Source: JANLYQ01 sp031365725
GTDB lineage: Bacteria > Actinomycetota > Actinomycetes > JACCUZ01
DNA length: 63,972 nt
NCBI GenBank assembly: GCA_031365725.1
Contig: JANLYQ010000094.1
Span: forward strand, 1 to 63,972
Direction: 5' to 3'
Positions 39,236-47,735 of the stretch are shown piece after piece (within the stretch, counting starts at the first letter, position 1; each line of letters opens with the position of its first letter). The position numbers were made by a program, and so were the translations under genes. The notes below the pieces were generated by a model. That model was not told the origin of the DNA. It worked only from the letters and a program-made list of their open reading frames with translations, and did no database searches.

Positions 39236-39790
39236 TCACTGGCGACGCGACTCCCACCGGGCCAGAAGGCCGCCGGGCACCTCGTCGACGGTCAGGGCGA
39301 AGGACCGGTGGTCCCGCCACGCACCCGCGATGTGCAGGAACGCGAGCCGCTCGCCCTCCTCCCGGAAGCCGAGCTTGTCCACCACCCGCAGCGAGGCGAC
39401 GTTCTCGGGCCGGATGTTGATCTCGATCCGGTGCAGGCCCAGCGCACCGAACGCGTGGTCGGTGGCGAGGGCCACGGCGGTCGGCATGACGCCCCGCCCT
39501 GCGACCCGCTGGTCGACCCAGTAGCCAATGTGCGCGGAACAGAGCGACCCCCACGTGATGCCGCCGACGGTGAGCTGCCCCACCAGAGCGTCGTCGAAGG
39601 TCACGACGAACGGCAGCGTCGCCCCCTGCCGCGCCTGCCGCCGGACCGTGCGCACCATGGCGCCGAACGACAGCGGCGGGCCAGGGTCACTCGGCGGCGT
39701 CGCCTCCCACGGCGCGAGCCACTCGGCGTTGCGCGTCCGCACCTCCGACCACACTGCGGCATCAGCCCGGCGCAGCGGCCGCAGCCCCAC
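39236..39790 (-). CDS. rimJ: GNAT-family (RimJ/RimL-like) N-acetyltransferase
   Basis: Acetyl-CoA-dependent acetyltransferase, 184 residues from this GTG. The core shows IGYWVDQRVAGRGVMPTAVA (acetyl-CoA loop), LGLHRIEINIRPENVASLRV and VDKLGFREEGERL. In-frame codons upstream of the GTG still read family-like (GWPATLRAGRVGLRP), yet contain no ATG, GTG or TTG; a CTG at 39829 would overlap the mog stop by 4 bases (CTGA) and give 197 aa. I keep the canonical GTG and report the extension as a finding. Confidence 0.85.
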   Translation of the reverse strand: MGLRPLRRADAAVWSEVRTRNAEWLAPWEATPPSDPGPPLSFGAMVRTVRRQARQGATLPFVVTFDDALVGQLTVGGITWGSLCSAHIGYWVDQRVAGRGVMPTAVALATDHAFGALGLHRIEINIRPENVASLRVVDKLGFREEGERLAFLHIAGAWRDHRSFALTVDEVPGGLLARWESRRQ

Positions 39791-39825
39791 CCGTCCGGCT
39801 CGCAGCGTCGCCGGCCAACCGCGGG

Positions 39826-40296
39826 TCAGTGGTCGCTCCCGTGCACCTGCTCGACCGCGTGCACCAGCAGCGGCCCGAGCACCTCCAACCCGTCCCGCAC
39901 CCCACCCGGCGAGCCCGGCAGGTTGACCACCAGCGTCGTCCCGGCGAGCCCGGCGACCCCGCGCGACAGCGCAGCGGTCGGCACACCCTTGGCCACTCCG
40001 TGCGCCCGCAACGTCTCGGCCACCCCAGGCAGGTCGGTGGTGAGCACCCGCCGGGTCATCTCGGGTGTGCGGTCGGTCGGCGAGATGCCGGTGCCGCCGG
40101 AGGTCACCACCACGTCGTACGCCGCCGCCACCGCTGCCCGAAGCGCGGCTTCGACCGGCTCGCCATCAGGCACGACCTGCGCGTCGCCGACCTCGAAGCC
40201 CAACGCCCGCAGGCCCTCGACGAGCACCGGCCCGGTGCGGTCGGCGTAGACCCCGGCCGAGGCGCGGTTGGACACACTGACCACCAGTGCCTTCAT
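39826..40296 (-). CDS. mog: Molybdenum cofactor biosynthesis protein Mog/MoaB
   Basis: Molybdopterin adenylyltransferase-like protein of 156 residues. Family features are ALVVSVSNRASAGVYADRTG, VVVTSGGTGISPTDRTPEM and LVVNLPGSPGGVRDGLEVL. It activates molybdopterin with AMP before metal insertion. Its ATG overlaps the moaC stop by 4 bases. Confidence 0.95.
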   Translation of the reverse strand: MKALVVSVSNRASAGVYADRTGPVLVEGLRALGFEVGDAQVVPDGEPVEAALRAAVAAAYDVVVTSGGTGISPTDRTPEMTRRVLTTDLPGVAETLRAHGVAKGVPTAALSRGVAGLAGTTLVVNLPGSPGGVRDGLEVLGPLLVHAVEQVHGSDH

Positions 40297-40805
40297 GGGG
40301 CGCCGTCACCGGCCCGCGTCCAGCTCCCCGACCGGCCGCCGCTCTTGGACTCGACTCGCACGTCGGTGATGGTCGCGCCGCGGTCGACGGCCTTCACCAT
40401 GTCGACCAACGCCAGCCCGGCAACCGCCACACAGGTCAACGCTTCCATCTCGACGCCGGTGCGGTCGGCAGTGCGCACGGTCGCCTCGATGTGCACGGCG
40501 TCGTCAACCACCCGCAGGTCGACGGTCACCGCATGGATCGCGACCGGGTGGCAGAGCGGCACCAGGTCCGGGGTGCGCTTCGCCGCCTGGATGCCCGCGA
40601 TCCTGGCGACCGCCAACGCGTCACCCTTGGGCACACCCTCGCCACGCAGCAACGCCACCACGGCTGGTGACACCAGCACCCGCCCCGTCGCCGAGGCCGT
40701 GCGCACCGTCACGTCCTTGCCGGACACGTCGACCATGCGGGCCGCACCCCGCTCGTCCACATGAGTCAGCCGCGGAGACCCGTCACCCACCGACGCCCCC
40801 GTCAC
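40293..40805 (-). CDS. moaC: Cyclic pyranopterin monophosphate synthase
   Basis: Works after MoaA in the first step of molybdenum cofactor synthesis. At 170 residues it shows LTHVDERGAARMVDVSGK, LVPLCHPVAIHAVTVDL, GVEMEALTCVAVAGLALVDM and the catalytic-lysine VKAVDRGATITDV, ending SKSGGRSGSW. The GTG at 40805 overlaps the moeA stop by 4 bases; the apparent upstream extension is antisense noise within moeA. Confidence 0.95.
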   Translation of the reverse strand: MTGASVGDGSPRLTHVDERGAARMVDVSGKDVTVRTASATGRVLVSPAVVALLRGEGVPKGDALAVARIAGIQAAKRTPDLVPLCHPVAIHAVTVDLRVVDDAVHIEATVRTADRTGVEMEALTCVAVAGLALVDMVKAVDRGATITDVRVESKSGGRSGSWTRAGDGAP

Positions 40806-42034
40806 GACAGCCGCCGCTCGAGCACCATCACCTCGATGGAGCCACCCGCCGGCACCTCGGTCACCGGCTCGGGCACCACGATCAGCGCGTTGGAGTGCGC
40901 CAGTCCGGCGACCAGGTGCGAGCCCGCCCCGCCGACCGGTCGTACGACATAGCGGCCATCGACCACGTCGAGCCAGCCACGCATGTACTGCCGCTTGCCG
41001 GCCGGGGAGGAGAACGCCTCCTCGCACAACGCGCGCACCGTCGGCCGGTGCAGCGGCTCGACGCCCAGCATCCGCCGGATCACCGGTCGCACGAAGACCT
41101 CGAACGAGACGTAGGACGACACCGGGTTGCCGGGCAACGTGATGATCGGGGTGTTGTCCGGACCGATCGTGCCGTAGCCCTGCGGCTTGCCCGGTTGCAT
41201 CGCGACGGTCTCGAAGGCCACCGTGCCGAGGCGGGTCAACACTTCCTTGACCACGTCGTAGGCACCGACGCTCACCCCGCCACTGGTCAGCACCAGGTCC
41301 GCGCGGATCAGCTGGTCCTCGATCGCGTTCATCAGCGACCGGTCGTCGTCGGGCACGATGCCGACCCGGAACGCCAACGCACCGGCCTCGCGCGCCGAGC
41401 TGGTGAGGATGTAGGAGTTGGAGTCGTGGATCTGCCCCGCACCCGCGCGGCTGCCGGGCTCGACCAGCTCGCTGCCGGTGGAGATGACGACCACCCGGGG
41501 CCTCGGCCGCACGACGACCCGGTCACGACCGACCGCCGCCAGCAGACCGATCTGCCCTGGCCCGAGCCGGGTGCCGGCAGTGAGCACCGACGTGCCTGTC
41601 CTCACGTCCTCGCCCGTGCGCCGGATGTGCGCACCCGGGTCGGGGGCCTTGTCGATCACGACGGTCGCGATGCCGCCGTCGGTCCACTCCAGGGGTACGA
41701 CGGCATCGGCGCCGACCGGCACCGGTGCGCCGGTCATGATGCGCACGCAGAGACCGGGCTGCACGGTGTAGGCCGCCTGCGAACCGGCGGCGACGTCACC
41801 GACGACGGGTAGCGACACCGGCGAGGCAGAGGTGGCACCGGCGAGGTCGGCGTAGCGCACGGCGTAGCCGTCGACCGAGGAGTTGTCGAACGGCGGCAGG
41901 TCGACGTCAGCGGCCACGTCCTCGGCGAGGATGCAGCCGTGGGCGTCGAGCAGCTGCAGCTGTAGCGGCGCCACCGGATGGATGCCGGCGAGGATGTCGG
42001 TCAGGTGCTGGTCGACACTCTTGAGCTCGCTCAC
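40802..42034 (-). CDS. moeA: Molybdopterin molybdotransferase MoeA / gephyrin-like Glp
   Basis: A 410-residue protein with all MoeA domains: N-terminal PPFDNSSVDGYAVR, MTGAPVPVGADAVVPLE, the MoCF domain ISTGSELVEPGS and DLVLTSGGVSVGAYDVVKEV, and PGKPQGYG, then ITLPGNPVSSYVSFE. In corynebacteria the orthologue Glp binds the C-terminal tail of FtsZ and the receptor GlpR. The order galU-moeA-moaC-mog-rimJ-sepX here matches that link. Whether this copy is catalytic, structural or both cannot be told from sequence. Confidence 0.93.
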   Translation of the reverse strand: MSELKSVDQHLTDILAGIHPVAPLQLQLLDAHGCILAEDVAADVDLPPFDNSSVDGYAVRYADLAGATSASPVSLPVVGDVAAGSQAAYTVQPGLCVRIMTGAPVPVGADAVVPLEWTDGGIATVVIDKAPDPGAHIRRTGEDVRTGTSVLTAGTRLGPGQIGLLAAVGRDRVVVRPRPRVVVISTGSELVEPGSRAGAGQIHDSNSYILTSSAREAGALAFRVGIVPDDDRSLMNAIEDQLIRADLVLTSGGVSVGAYDVVKEVLTRLGTVAFETVAMQPGKPQGYGTIGPDNTPIITLPGNPVSSYVSFEVFVRPVIRRMLGVEPLHRPTVRALCEEAFSSPAGKRQYMRGWLDVVDGRYVVRPVGGAGSHLVAGLAHSNALIVVPEPVTEVPAGGSIEVMVLERRLS

Positions 42035-42969
42035 CGGCCGAGCCCGTCCGCCACGAACGACCGCAGCCAGTCGCTGAAGTCCGGGCCGAGGTCGTCACGT
42101 TCACTGGCCAGCCGCACCACCGTCTTGAGGTAGTCCAACCGGTCGCCGGTGTCATAGCGACGCCCCTCGAACACCACGCCGTGCACGGCTCCGCGGCCGG
42201 CGCCGGCGGTGGCCATGGTGCGCAGCGCATCGGTGAGCTGGATCTCCCCGCCCCGACCGGGTGCGGTCTCGCGCAGCACGTCGAACACACCGGGGTCGAG
42301 GACGTAGCGCCCGATGATCGCCAGGTCTCTGGGCGCCTCGTCGACTGCTGGCTTCTCGATGAGGTCGGTGATGGTGACGACCCCTGGCTCCGCGTCGTGC
42401 CCCGAGGCGTCGACCGCCGCGCACCCATAGAGGTTGATCTGCTCGCGCGGGACGCGCATCAACGCCACGACGCTGCCGCCGTACCGTGCCCGCACCCCGA
42501 GCATCGTGGTGAGCAACGGGTCGCGCGGGTCGATCAGGTCGTCACCCAGCAGCACCGCGAAGGGCTCGTTGCCGACGTGCCGTGCGGCGCACAGCACCGC
42601 GTGCCCCAGACCGCGCGGGTCGCCCTGCCGGGTGTAGTGGATGTCGGCCAGCACCGCAGCCTCGCGCACCCGGCCGAGCCGTTCGCTGTCGCCCTTGGCC
42701 TCGAGGGCCGCCTCGAGCTCCCAGTTGTGGTCGAAGTGGTTCTCCAGCGAGTTCTTGTTGCGGCCGGTGACCATGAGCACGTCGGTGAGGCCCGCCGCAA
42801 CGGCCTCCTCCACGACGTACTGGATGGCGGGCTTGTCGACGACCGGCAACATCTCCTTGGGCGTCGCCTTGGTGGCGGGCAGGAACCGGGTGCCGAGCCC
42901 CGCGGCCGGCACGACCGCCTTGGTCACTGCCCGAGCGTCGGTCGAGGTCGGGGACTGCGCGGAGGCCAT
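42031..42969 (-). CDS. galU: UTP-glucose-1-phosphate uridylyltransferase
   Basis: Makes UDP-glucose for cell-wall polysaccharides and trehalose. Motifs are VVPAAGLGTRFLPATKATPKEML, VVDKPAIQYVVEEAV, GRNKNSLENHFD, GLGHAVLCA and LLGDDLID. The ATG at 42969 gives 312 residues; no convincing ribosome site was found. The stop overlaps moeA by 4 bases, making it the first gene of the molybdenum/division operon. Confidence 0.94.
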   Translation of the reverse strand: MASAQSPTSTDARAVTKAVVPAAGLGTRFLPATKATPKEMLPVVDKPAIQYVVEEAVAAGLTDVLMVTGRNKNSLENHFDHNWELEAALEAKGDSERLGRVREAAVLADIHYTRQGDPRGLGHAVLCAARHVGNEPFAVLLGDDLIDPRDPLLTTMLGVRARYGGSVVALMRVPREQINLYGCAAVDASGHDAEPGVVTITDLIEKPAVDEAPRDLAIIGRYVLDPGVFDVLRETAPGRGGEIQLTDALRTMATAGAGRGAVHGVVFEGRRYDTGDRLDYLKTVVRLASERDDLGPDFSDWLRSFVADGLGR

Positions 42970-43008
42970 GCAGGAGACCCTAATGGCCGACGAGCACAGG
43001 TCACTCGG

Positions 43009-43059
43009 GACGACGATGAGCGCGGGACGACGATGAGCGCGGTACGACGATGAGCGCGG
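43009..43059. repeat. 17-base tandem repeat, three copies
   Basis: GACGACGATGAGCGCGG occurs at 43009-43025 and 43026-43042, and as TACGACGATGAGCGCGG at 43043-43059. It lies between the start of galU and the end of the diguanylate cyclase gene, i.e. in the galU promoter/leader region. Seventeen bases is not a multiple of three and no gene is encoded; copy-number change could affect galU expression. Confidence 0.9.
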
Positions 43060-43060
43060 C

Positions 43061-45025
43061 TCAGCTTGTGGCGACGGTGGGCTCGGCAAGTCGCCACCGG
43101 TCGCGACCGGCGCCCTTCGCGGCGTACAGCGCAAGGTCGGCGGCGCGCATCAGCAGGGCAGGGGTGTTGCCGTTGTCGGGGAAGGCCGCGCCACCGATCG
43201 ACACCGTGACCATCAGGTCGGGCTCGCCCTCGGTGCGGAAGGGCTCGGAGCGGATGGCGTCGCAGATGCGCTCGGCCAGCTGCTCGGCGCCTTCGACGTC
43301 GGTCTCCGGCAGCACGACGACGAACTCCTCCCCGCCGTAGCGGGCGAAGGTGTCGACCTCTCGGATCTGTTCCTGCACCCGGTTGCCGAGCTCCCGCAGC
43401 ACGGAGTCGCCGCGCGCGTGGCCGTAGCGGTCATTGACGGACTTGAAGTGATCGAGGTCCAGCATCAGCACAGCGAGGGGCCGGTCGAACCGGGTGGAAC
43501 GCTCGATCTCGCGAGCCAGGCTCATCGATAGGTAGCGGAAGTTCCACAGACCGGTGAGCGGATCGGTCGTGGACAGCCGTTGCGCCTCGTTGTGCAGGTG
43601 CACGTTGTCGAGAGCGATAGCAGTCTGGCCGGCGAGCGTGCGCAACGCGCCCTCGTCGGCGGCGTCGTAGGTCTGCCCGTCTATCCGGTCATAGAGCGCG
43701 AGCACGCCGACGACCGCTCCCATGCTGCGCAACGGCACCGCGAGTACAAAGCCATGGTCGGGCTCGGAGGTGGCCGGCTCGAGCTCCGGCGACCCGGACC
43801 CGAGCGGGCCGCGGACCGACGCCCCGGTGGACACGACACGACCGAGCACACCGATGCCGGGAGCGAGCCCCGAGGGGGCGCGCAGTCCTGCCTCGTGCAG
43901 GCCATGCTCACCGATCAGCTCCAGCCGGTCGGCCGACATGTGCAGCACGACACCGGAGCGGGCCTGCAGGGTGACCATCGCGGTCTCCAGCACCACCTGC
44001 AGCAGCCCGTCGAGGTCATGGGTGCTGCTGAGGGTGTCGCCGATACGTTCCAGGGAGTTGCGCAGGTCCTCGCGGCTGCGTTCGAGGTCGGTCATGTTGC
44101 GTCGCAGCTCGACAGTCATCTGGCTCACCGCACTGCCGAGCCGCCCCGCCTCGCCCTCGGCCGCCGGCGTGATCGAGGTGTCGAGCTCACCCCGGGCGAC
44201 CCGTTCGGCAGCCTCGGTGATCTCGGTGTAGGGCCGGCTCAGACCGCGGGCGACCACTGCGACCAGGGTGCCCGCAGCGATCGCCGCGATCAGCAGGATC
44301 AAGGCGAACAGACCGGTGCGCGGTACCCCGCCGGACTGGTCCCGCGCGACGACCGTGGTCCACGGGACGCCGGCCATCGGCGGGTCGACCCGCACCGTCC
44401 AGCTGCCGACCGTCATCGTGCCGGGCTCACCCCGGGTCGCCGTGGCGAGGGTTGCGGTGAGGGCGGCGTCGAGGGTGGAGTAGACGACTCGGTTGCCGTC
44501 GAGCAGCAGCACCTCCCCGCCGGCCGCCGTCAGCTCACGGACGTTGTCGAGCATCCCGGCGTCCACCCGCCGGCCGACCACCGCGACCTGGCTGTCACCC
44601 GTGGTGCCGGTGCTGGTCTGCTCGGAGAGGAAGGCATCGCCCGAGCCGCTGCCCTTGACCGAGCAGCGCGGCAGCGAGGCCGGCGGCCCGGCGCCGGGCA
44701 GAGCCGCGCCCGACGTGGCCACCGGGGCACCGTTGCGATCGAGAATGGCCGCGAAGTCGACATAGCCACCCGAGCGCAGGTTGTCGACAGCGACCTGCGG
44801 GCTGCTGACCACCGACTCCAGCAGCCCGGCCCGCGCCGCCAGCCCGAGCGCTCGGCACTGATCGACCAGGCCGCTGCGCACCGCCACCGCGGCCCGGTCC
44901 ACCGAGCCGGTGCTCTGCTGCGAACGGGCGTCGGGCACCACCAGGAGCAGCACGAGGGCACCGACCAGCAGCGGCGCGAGGAACAACAGGCCCAGCACCA
45001 ACCACAGACGTCCGCGCAGGCTCAC
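43061..45025 (-). CDS. Membrane sensor diguanylate cyclase (GGDEF)
   Basis: A 654-residue c-di-GMP synthase. N-terminal transmembrane helix LVLGLLFLAPLLVGALVLLL, extracellular sensor region (~30-250), second helix FALILLIAAIAAGTLVAVVA, HAMP-like RPYTEITEAAERVARGELDT, a GAF domain (SGVVLHMSADRLELIGEHGL) and GGDEF with intact active site RYGGEEF and substrate loop LDHFKSVNDRYGH. The RxxD inhibitory site is not obvious. The GTG at 45025 precedes the first helix; a frame extending to 45127 would collide with the divergent gene. Confidence 0.9.
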   Translation of the reverse strand: MSLRGRLWLVLGLLFLAPLLVGALVLLLVVPDARSQQSTGSVDRAAVAVRSGLVDQCRALGLAARAGLLESVVSSPQVAVDNLRSGGYVDFAAILDRNGAPVATSGAALPGAGPPASLPRCSVKGSGSGDAFLSEQTSTGTTGDSQVAVVGRRVDAGMLDNVRELTAAGGEVLLLDGNRVVYSTLDAALTATLATATRGEPGTMTVGSWTVRVDPPMAGVPWTTVVARDQSGGVPRTGLFALILLIAAIAAGTLVAVVARGLSRPYTEITEAAERVARGELDTSITPAAEGEAGRLGSAVSQMTVELRRNMTDLERSREDLRNSLERIGDTLSSTHDLDGLLQVVLETAMVTLQARSGVVLHMSADRLELIGEHGLHEAGLRAPSGLAPGIGVLGRVVSTGASVRGPLGSGSPELEPATSEPDHGFVLAVPLRSMGAVVGVLALYDRIDGQTYDAADEGALRTLAGQTAIALDNVHLHNEAQRLSTTDPLTGLWNFRYLSMSLAREIERSTRFDRPLAVLMLDLDHFKSVNDRYGHARGDSVLRELGNRVQEQIREVDTFARYGGEEFVVVLPETDVEGAEQLAERICDAIRSEPFRTEGEPDLMVTVSIGGAAFPDNGNTPALLMRAADLALYAAKGAGRDRWRLAEPTVATS

Positions 45026-45085
45026 GGCCCGCTCCGCACCGGCAGCGACCACAGCGTCGACCAGCCGGATGGCAGGCTGAGCGGT

Positions 45086-45715
45086 GTGCCGGACAACGAG
45101 CAGACCCGCACCCCCGACCCTGAGCACCCGACGAGCAAGGCGACCGTCCGGGCAGGCGTCATCGCCGCACGGCGAGGCATGTCGGCCTCGGCGCGCGCCC
45201 GAGCAGGGTCAGCGCTCACGTCGGCAGTGCTCTCCCTCCGGGAGTCGACGGCCCCGCGCACGGTGGCCGCCTATGTCTCTATCGGCACTGAACCTCCCAC
45301 GGCGGAGCTCTTGAGCGTGCTCCGAACGGGTGAAGTCCAGGTGCTGGTCCCCGTGCTGCTCGACGACCTCGACTTGGACTGGGCAATCTACGAGACCGAC
45401 GCGCCGATGTCTGCCTCTTCGGGTGGCCTGTGGACTCCGGATGGCCCCCGACTGGGTCGCGACGCGGTTGTCGACGCCGACCTGGTGGTGGTTCCTGCAC
45501 TCGCTGTCGGGCGTGACGGCACGCGGTTGGGCCGCGGCGGCGGCTCCTACGACCGGGCGCTCGTGCGCGTGCCCGGCGGGCGTCCGATCCTTGCCCTGCT
45601 GTACGACGGTGAGCTGGTCGACCGGGTGCCGGCCGAGGCCCACGACCGGCGCGTCACCCACGCAATCACCCCGTCAGCCGTGCACCGGCTGCCGATCGGC
45701 CCGGACGTTCGGTGA
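45086..45715 (+). CDS. 5-formyltetrahydrofolate cyclo-ligase family protein
   Basis: A 209-residue enzyme that converts 5-formyl-THF to methenyl-THF with ATP. It shows VRAGVIAARRGMSASARARA (N-terminal KxxLR-type helix), TVAAYVSIGTEPPT, VVPALAVGRDGTRLGRGGGS and YDRALVRVPG. The GTG at 45086 begins the conserved part; upstream in frame is antisense to the cyclase. Divergent from the GGDEF gene. Confidence 0.9.
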   Translation: MPDNEQTRTPDPEHPTSKATVRAGVIAARRGMSASARARAGSALTSAVLSLRESTAPRTVAAYVSIGTEPPTAELLSVLRTGEVQVLVPVLLDDLDLDWAIYETDAPMSASSGGLWTPDGPRLGRDAVVDADLVVVPALAVGRDGTRLGRGGGSYDRALVRVPGGRPILALLYDGELVDRVPAEAHDRRVTHAITPSAVHRLPIGPDVR

Positions 45716-45724
45716 GCGGCTGAC

Positions 45725-47125
45725 TCAGCGGACCGGCAGCCCCACGGCCGCGGCGGCAAGCCCGAGCAGGGCGCACACCCCGAGCGTGCGCAGCACCGAC
45801 CAGCGCACCCGGAAGAGCAGCACCGCCGCGACCGCAGCGATGGCGACTGCGACCGGCTGCCAGGACGACCATCGCGGCACCTCCAGGTGCAGCGGTCCGG
45901 TCGTCACCCGGTCGGTCCGGGCGAAGACCGTGTGCAGGGCGAAGAACAACGCGAGGTCCGCGATCACGCCGACGACGGCTGCGCTCACCCCGGCCAGCGC
46001 GGCGGCCAGGGTGCGGTTGTGCCGCAGCCGCTCGACGTACGGCGCCCCGAGCAGCACCAGGGCGGCGGCGGGCACGAACGTCACCCAGGTGGTCAGAGCA
46101 GCCCCGATGGTCGCCGCCACCCACGGATCGAGGGTGCCGGGCGAGCGGTAGGCGCCGAGGAAGGCGACGAACTGCAGCACCATCACCAGCGGACCGGGGG
46201 TGGTCTCGGCCAGGCCGAGGCCACGCACCATCTCCCCCGGACCCAGCCAGCCGTAGGTCTCGACCGCCCGCTGCGCGACGAAGGACAGCACCGCGTAGGC
46301 ACCGCCGAATGTCACCAGAGCCGTGCCGGAGAAGAACAACCCCTGGGTGGCCAACGTGCTGTGCCGGCCGGCGAGCAGGACCACAAGACCGACGGGCACC
46401 CCCCAGGCGAGCACCGTTACGCCGAGGACGGCACCGGCCCGCCGCCAGGTCGGGCGCTGGTGGTGCGGGTCCTCGCGCCCGTCGTCGGGCACGAGCGGCG
46501 CAGGTCCGTCGGCCTCGGGCGTTACCTGCGATCCGAGCGGGCCTGCCGAGGTCGGCGTGCGACGGTCACGGCGACCGAGCAGCCAACCCGTGACGCCGGC
46601 CCCGAGCACCACGACGGGGAACGGCACCGCCAGCAGCGCCAGAGCAAGAAAGGCGCAGGCCGCAATCACCAGGTAGGCCGTGCGGCGCAGGGACCGACGC
46701 GCCAACCGCACGACTGCCTGCACGACGATCGCCAGCACGGCCGGGCCGACGCCGGCAAAGAGAGCGGCGACCGCGGTCGTCGTCCCGTAGGCGACGTACA
46801 CCGCGGACAACGCGCCCATCGCAACGACCCCGGGCAGGACGAACAGGCCGCCGGCCAGCAGTCCGCCCCGCATCCCGTTGAGCAGCCAACCGAGGTAGAC
46901 CGCGAGCTGGAAGGCTTCCGGGCCGGGCAGCAGCGTGCAGTAGCTGAGCGCGTGCGTGAAGCGGCCGCGACCGACCCAGCGTCGCTCGTCCACGAGGGTC
47001 CGCTGCATCACCGCGATCTGTCCGGCCGGCCCGCCGAAGGACTGCAGCGCGATCAACGACCACGCGCGCACGGCGGCGCGCAAGGGCACGACATCGGTCC
47101 CGGCCGGAGCGGAGCGGTCGGGCAT
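45725..47125 (-). CDS. chrA: Chromate transporter (ChrA, two-domain CHR family)
   Basis: A 466-residue efflux protein with two homologous CHR halves. The first starts with SLIALQSFGGPAGQIAVMQ and VDERRWVGRGRFTHALSYC, LLPGPEAFQLAVYLGW; the second starts with GLFFSGTALVTFGGAYAVLS and GLGLAETTPGPLVMVLQFVA. A charged loop with EDPHHQRPTWRR lies between. Confers chromate resistance in known members. ATG at 47125; ATG at 47143 is an alternative. Confidence 0.92.
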   Translation of the reverse strand: MPDRSAPAGTDVVPLRAAVRAWSLIALQSFGGPAGQIAVMQRTLVDERRWVGRGRFTHALSYCTLLPGPEAFQLAVYLGWLLNGMRGGLLAGGLFVLPGVVAMGALSAVYVAYGTTTAVAALFAGVGPAVLAIVVQAVVRLARRSLRRTAYLVIAACAFLALALLAVPFPVVVLGAGVTGWLLGRRDRRTPTSAGPLGSQVTPEADGPAPLVPDDGREDPHHQRPTWRRAGAVLGVTVLAWGVPVGLVVLLAGRHSTLATQGLFFSGTALVTFGGAYAVLSFVAQRAVETYGWLGPGEMVRGLGLAETTPGPLVMVLQFVAFLGAYRSPGTLDPWVAATIGAALTTWVTFVPAAALVLLGAPYVERLRHNRTLAAALAGVSAAVVGVIADLALFFALHTVFARTDRVTTGPLHLEVPRWSSWQPVAVAIAAVAAVLLFRVRWSVLRTLGVCALLGLAAAAVGLPVR

Positions 47126-47186
47126 GGCCGAATGCTCACACATCCGGGCACGAAAGGATCGGGTGGCGGCCGGACACACTGGTGGC

Positions 47187-47735
47187 GTGGGGATCTCCGA
47201 GGCGCTGGCGCGCCGAGCCAGGTTCGAGGACCTGGTCACGGCGACGTACGTCCCGTTGCAGAGATATCTGCGCCGCCGCACCGACCCGACCTCGGCCGAC
47301 GACGTGCTCGGCGACGTCCTGCTGGTGATGTGGCGCCGGTTCGACAACGTGCCGCCAGAGGCCGCGCTGCCGTGGTGCTACGCCGTGGCGCGCGGGTGCC
47401 TGGCCAACGACGTGCGCGCCGGGAAGCGGCGCCGCCTGCTGCACGACCGGTTGCGCCAGGAACGTCCCGCGGCACCGGCGGACCCGGTGAGCACCGACGG
47501 GTTGGAGCACGCCATGGCGCAGCTGCCCGACACGCACCGCGAGGTGCTGCGCCTCTGGGCGTGGGAGCAGCTGGCGCCCCGCGAGATCGCGGTGGTTCTC
47601 GACATCACCGCCAACGCGGCCAGCATCCGGCTGCACCGCGCGACCGGGCGACTGCGCGAGCTTGTCGCCGCCGGAAAGGATCAGCCACCGGCTGGACACC
47701 TCTCCCCACGACAGGGAACGGAGGCACCCCGATGA
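47187..47735 (+). CDS. ECF-type RNA polymerase sigma factor
   Basis: A 182-residue sigma factor: region 2 ATYVPLQRYLRRRTDP with ADDVLGDVLLVMWRRFD and region 4 LPDTHREVLRLWAWEQLAPR EIAVVLDITANAASIRLHRA. A GTG at 47187 is used; GTG at 47182 is out of frame. It is followed with a 4-base overlap (ATGA) by a membrane protein that probably acts as its anti-sigma factor. Confidence 0.9.
   Translation: MGISEALARRARFEDLVTATYVPLQRYLRRRTDPTSADDVLGDVLLVMWRRFDNVPPEAALPWCYAVARGCLANDVRAGKRRRLLHDRLRQERPAAPADPVSTDGLEHAMAQLPDTHREVLRLWAWEQLAPREIAVVLDITANAASIRLHRATGRLRELVAAGKDQPPAGHLSPRQGTEAPR

Noticed and set aside
43009..43059. The 17-base repeats as a CRISPR array
   Set aside because: Copies are directly adjacent with no spacers and only three units; no cas genes are near.
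45887..47731. Upstream extension of the putative anti-sigma frame
   Set aside because: It lies antisense to chrA and overlaps the sigma factor; only the part from 47732 is plausible.
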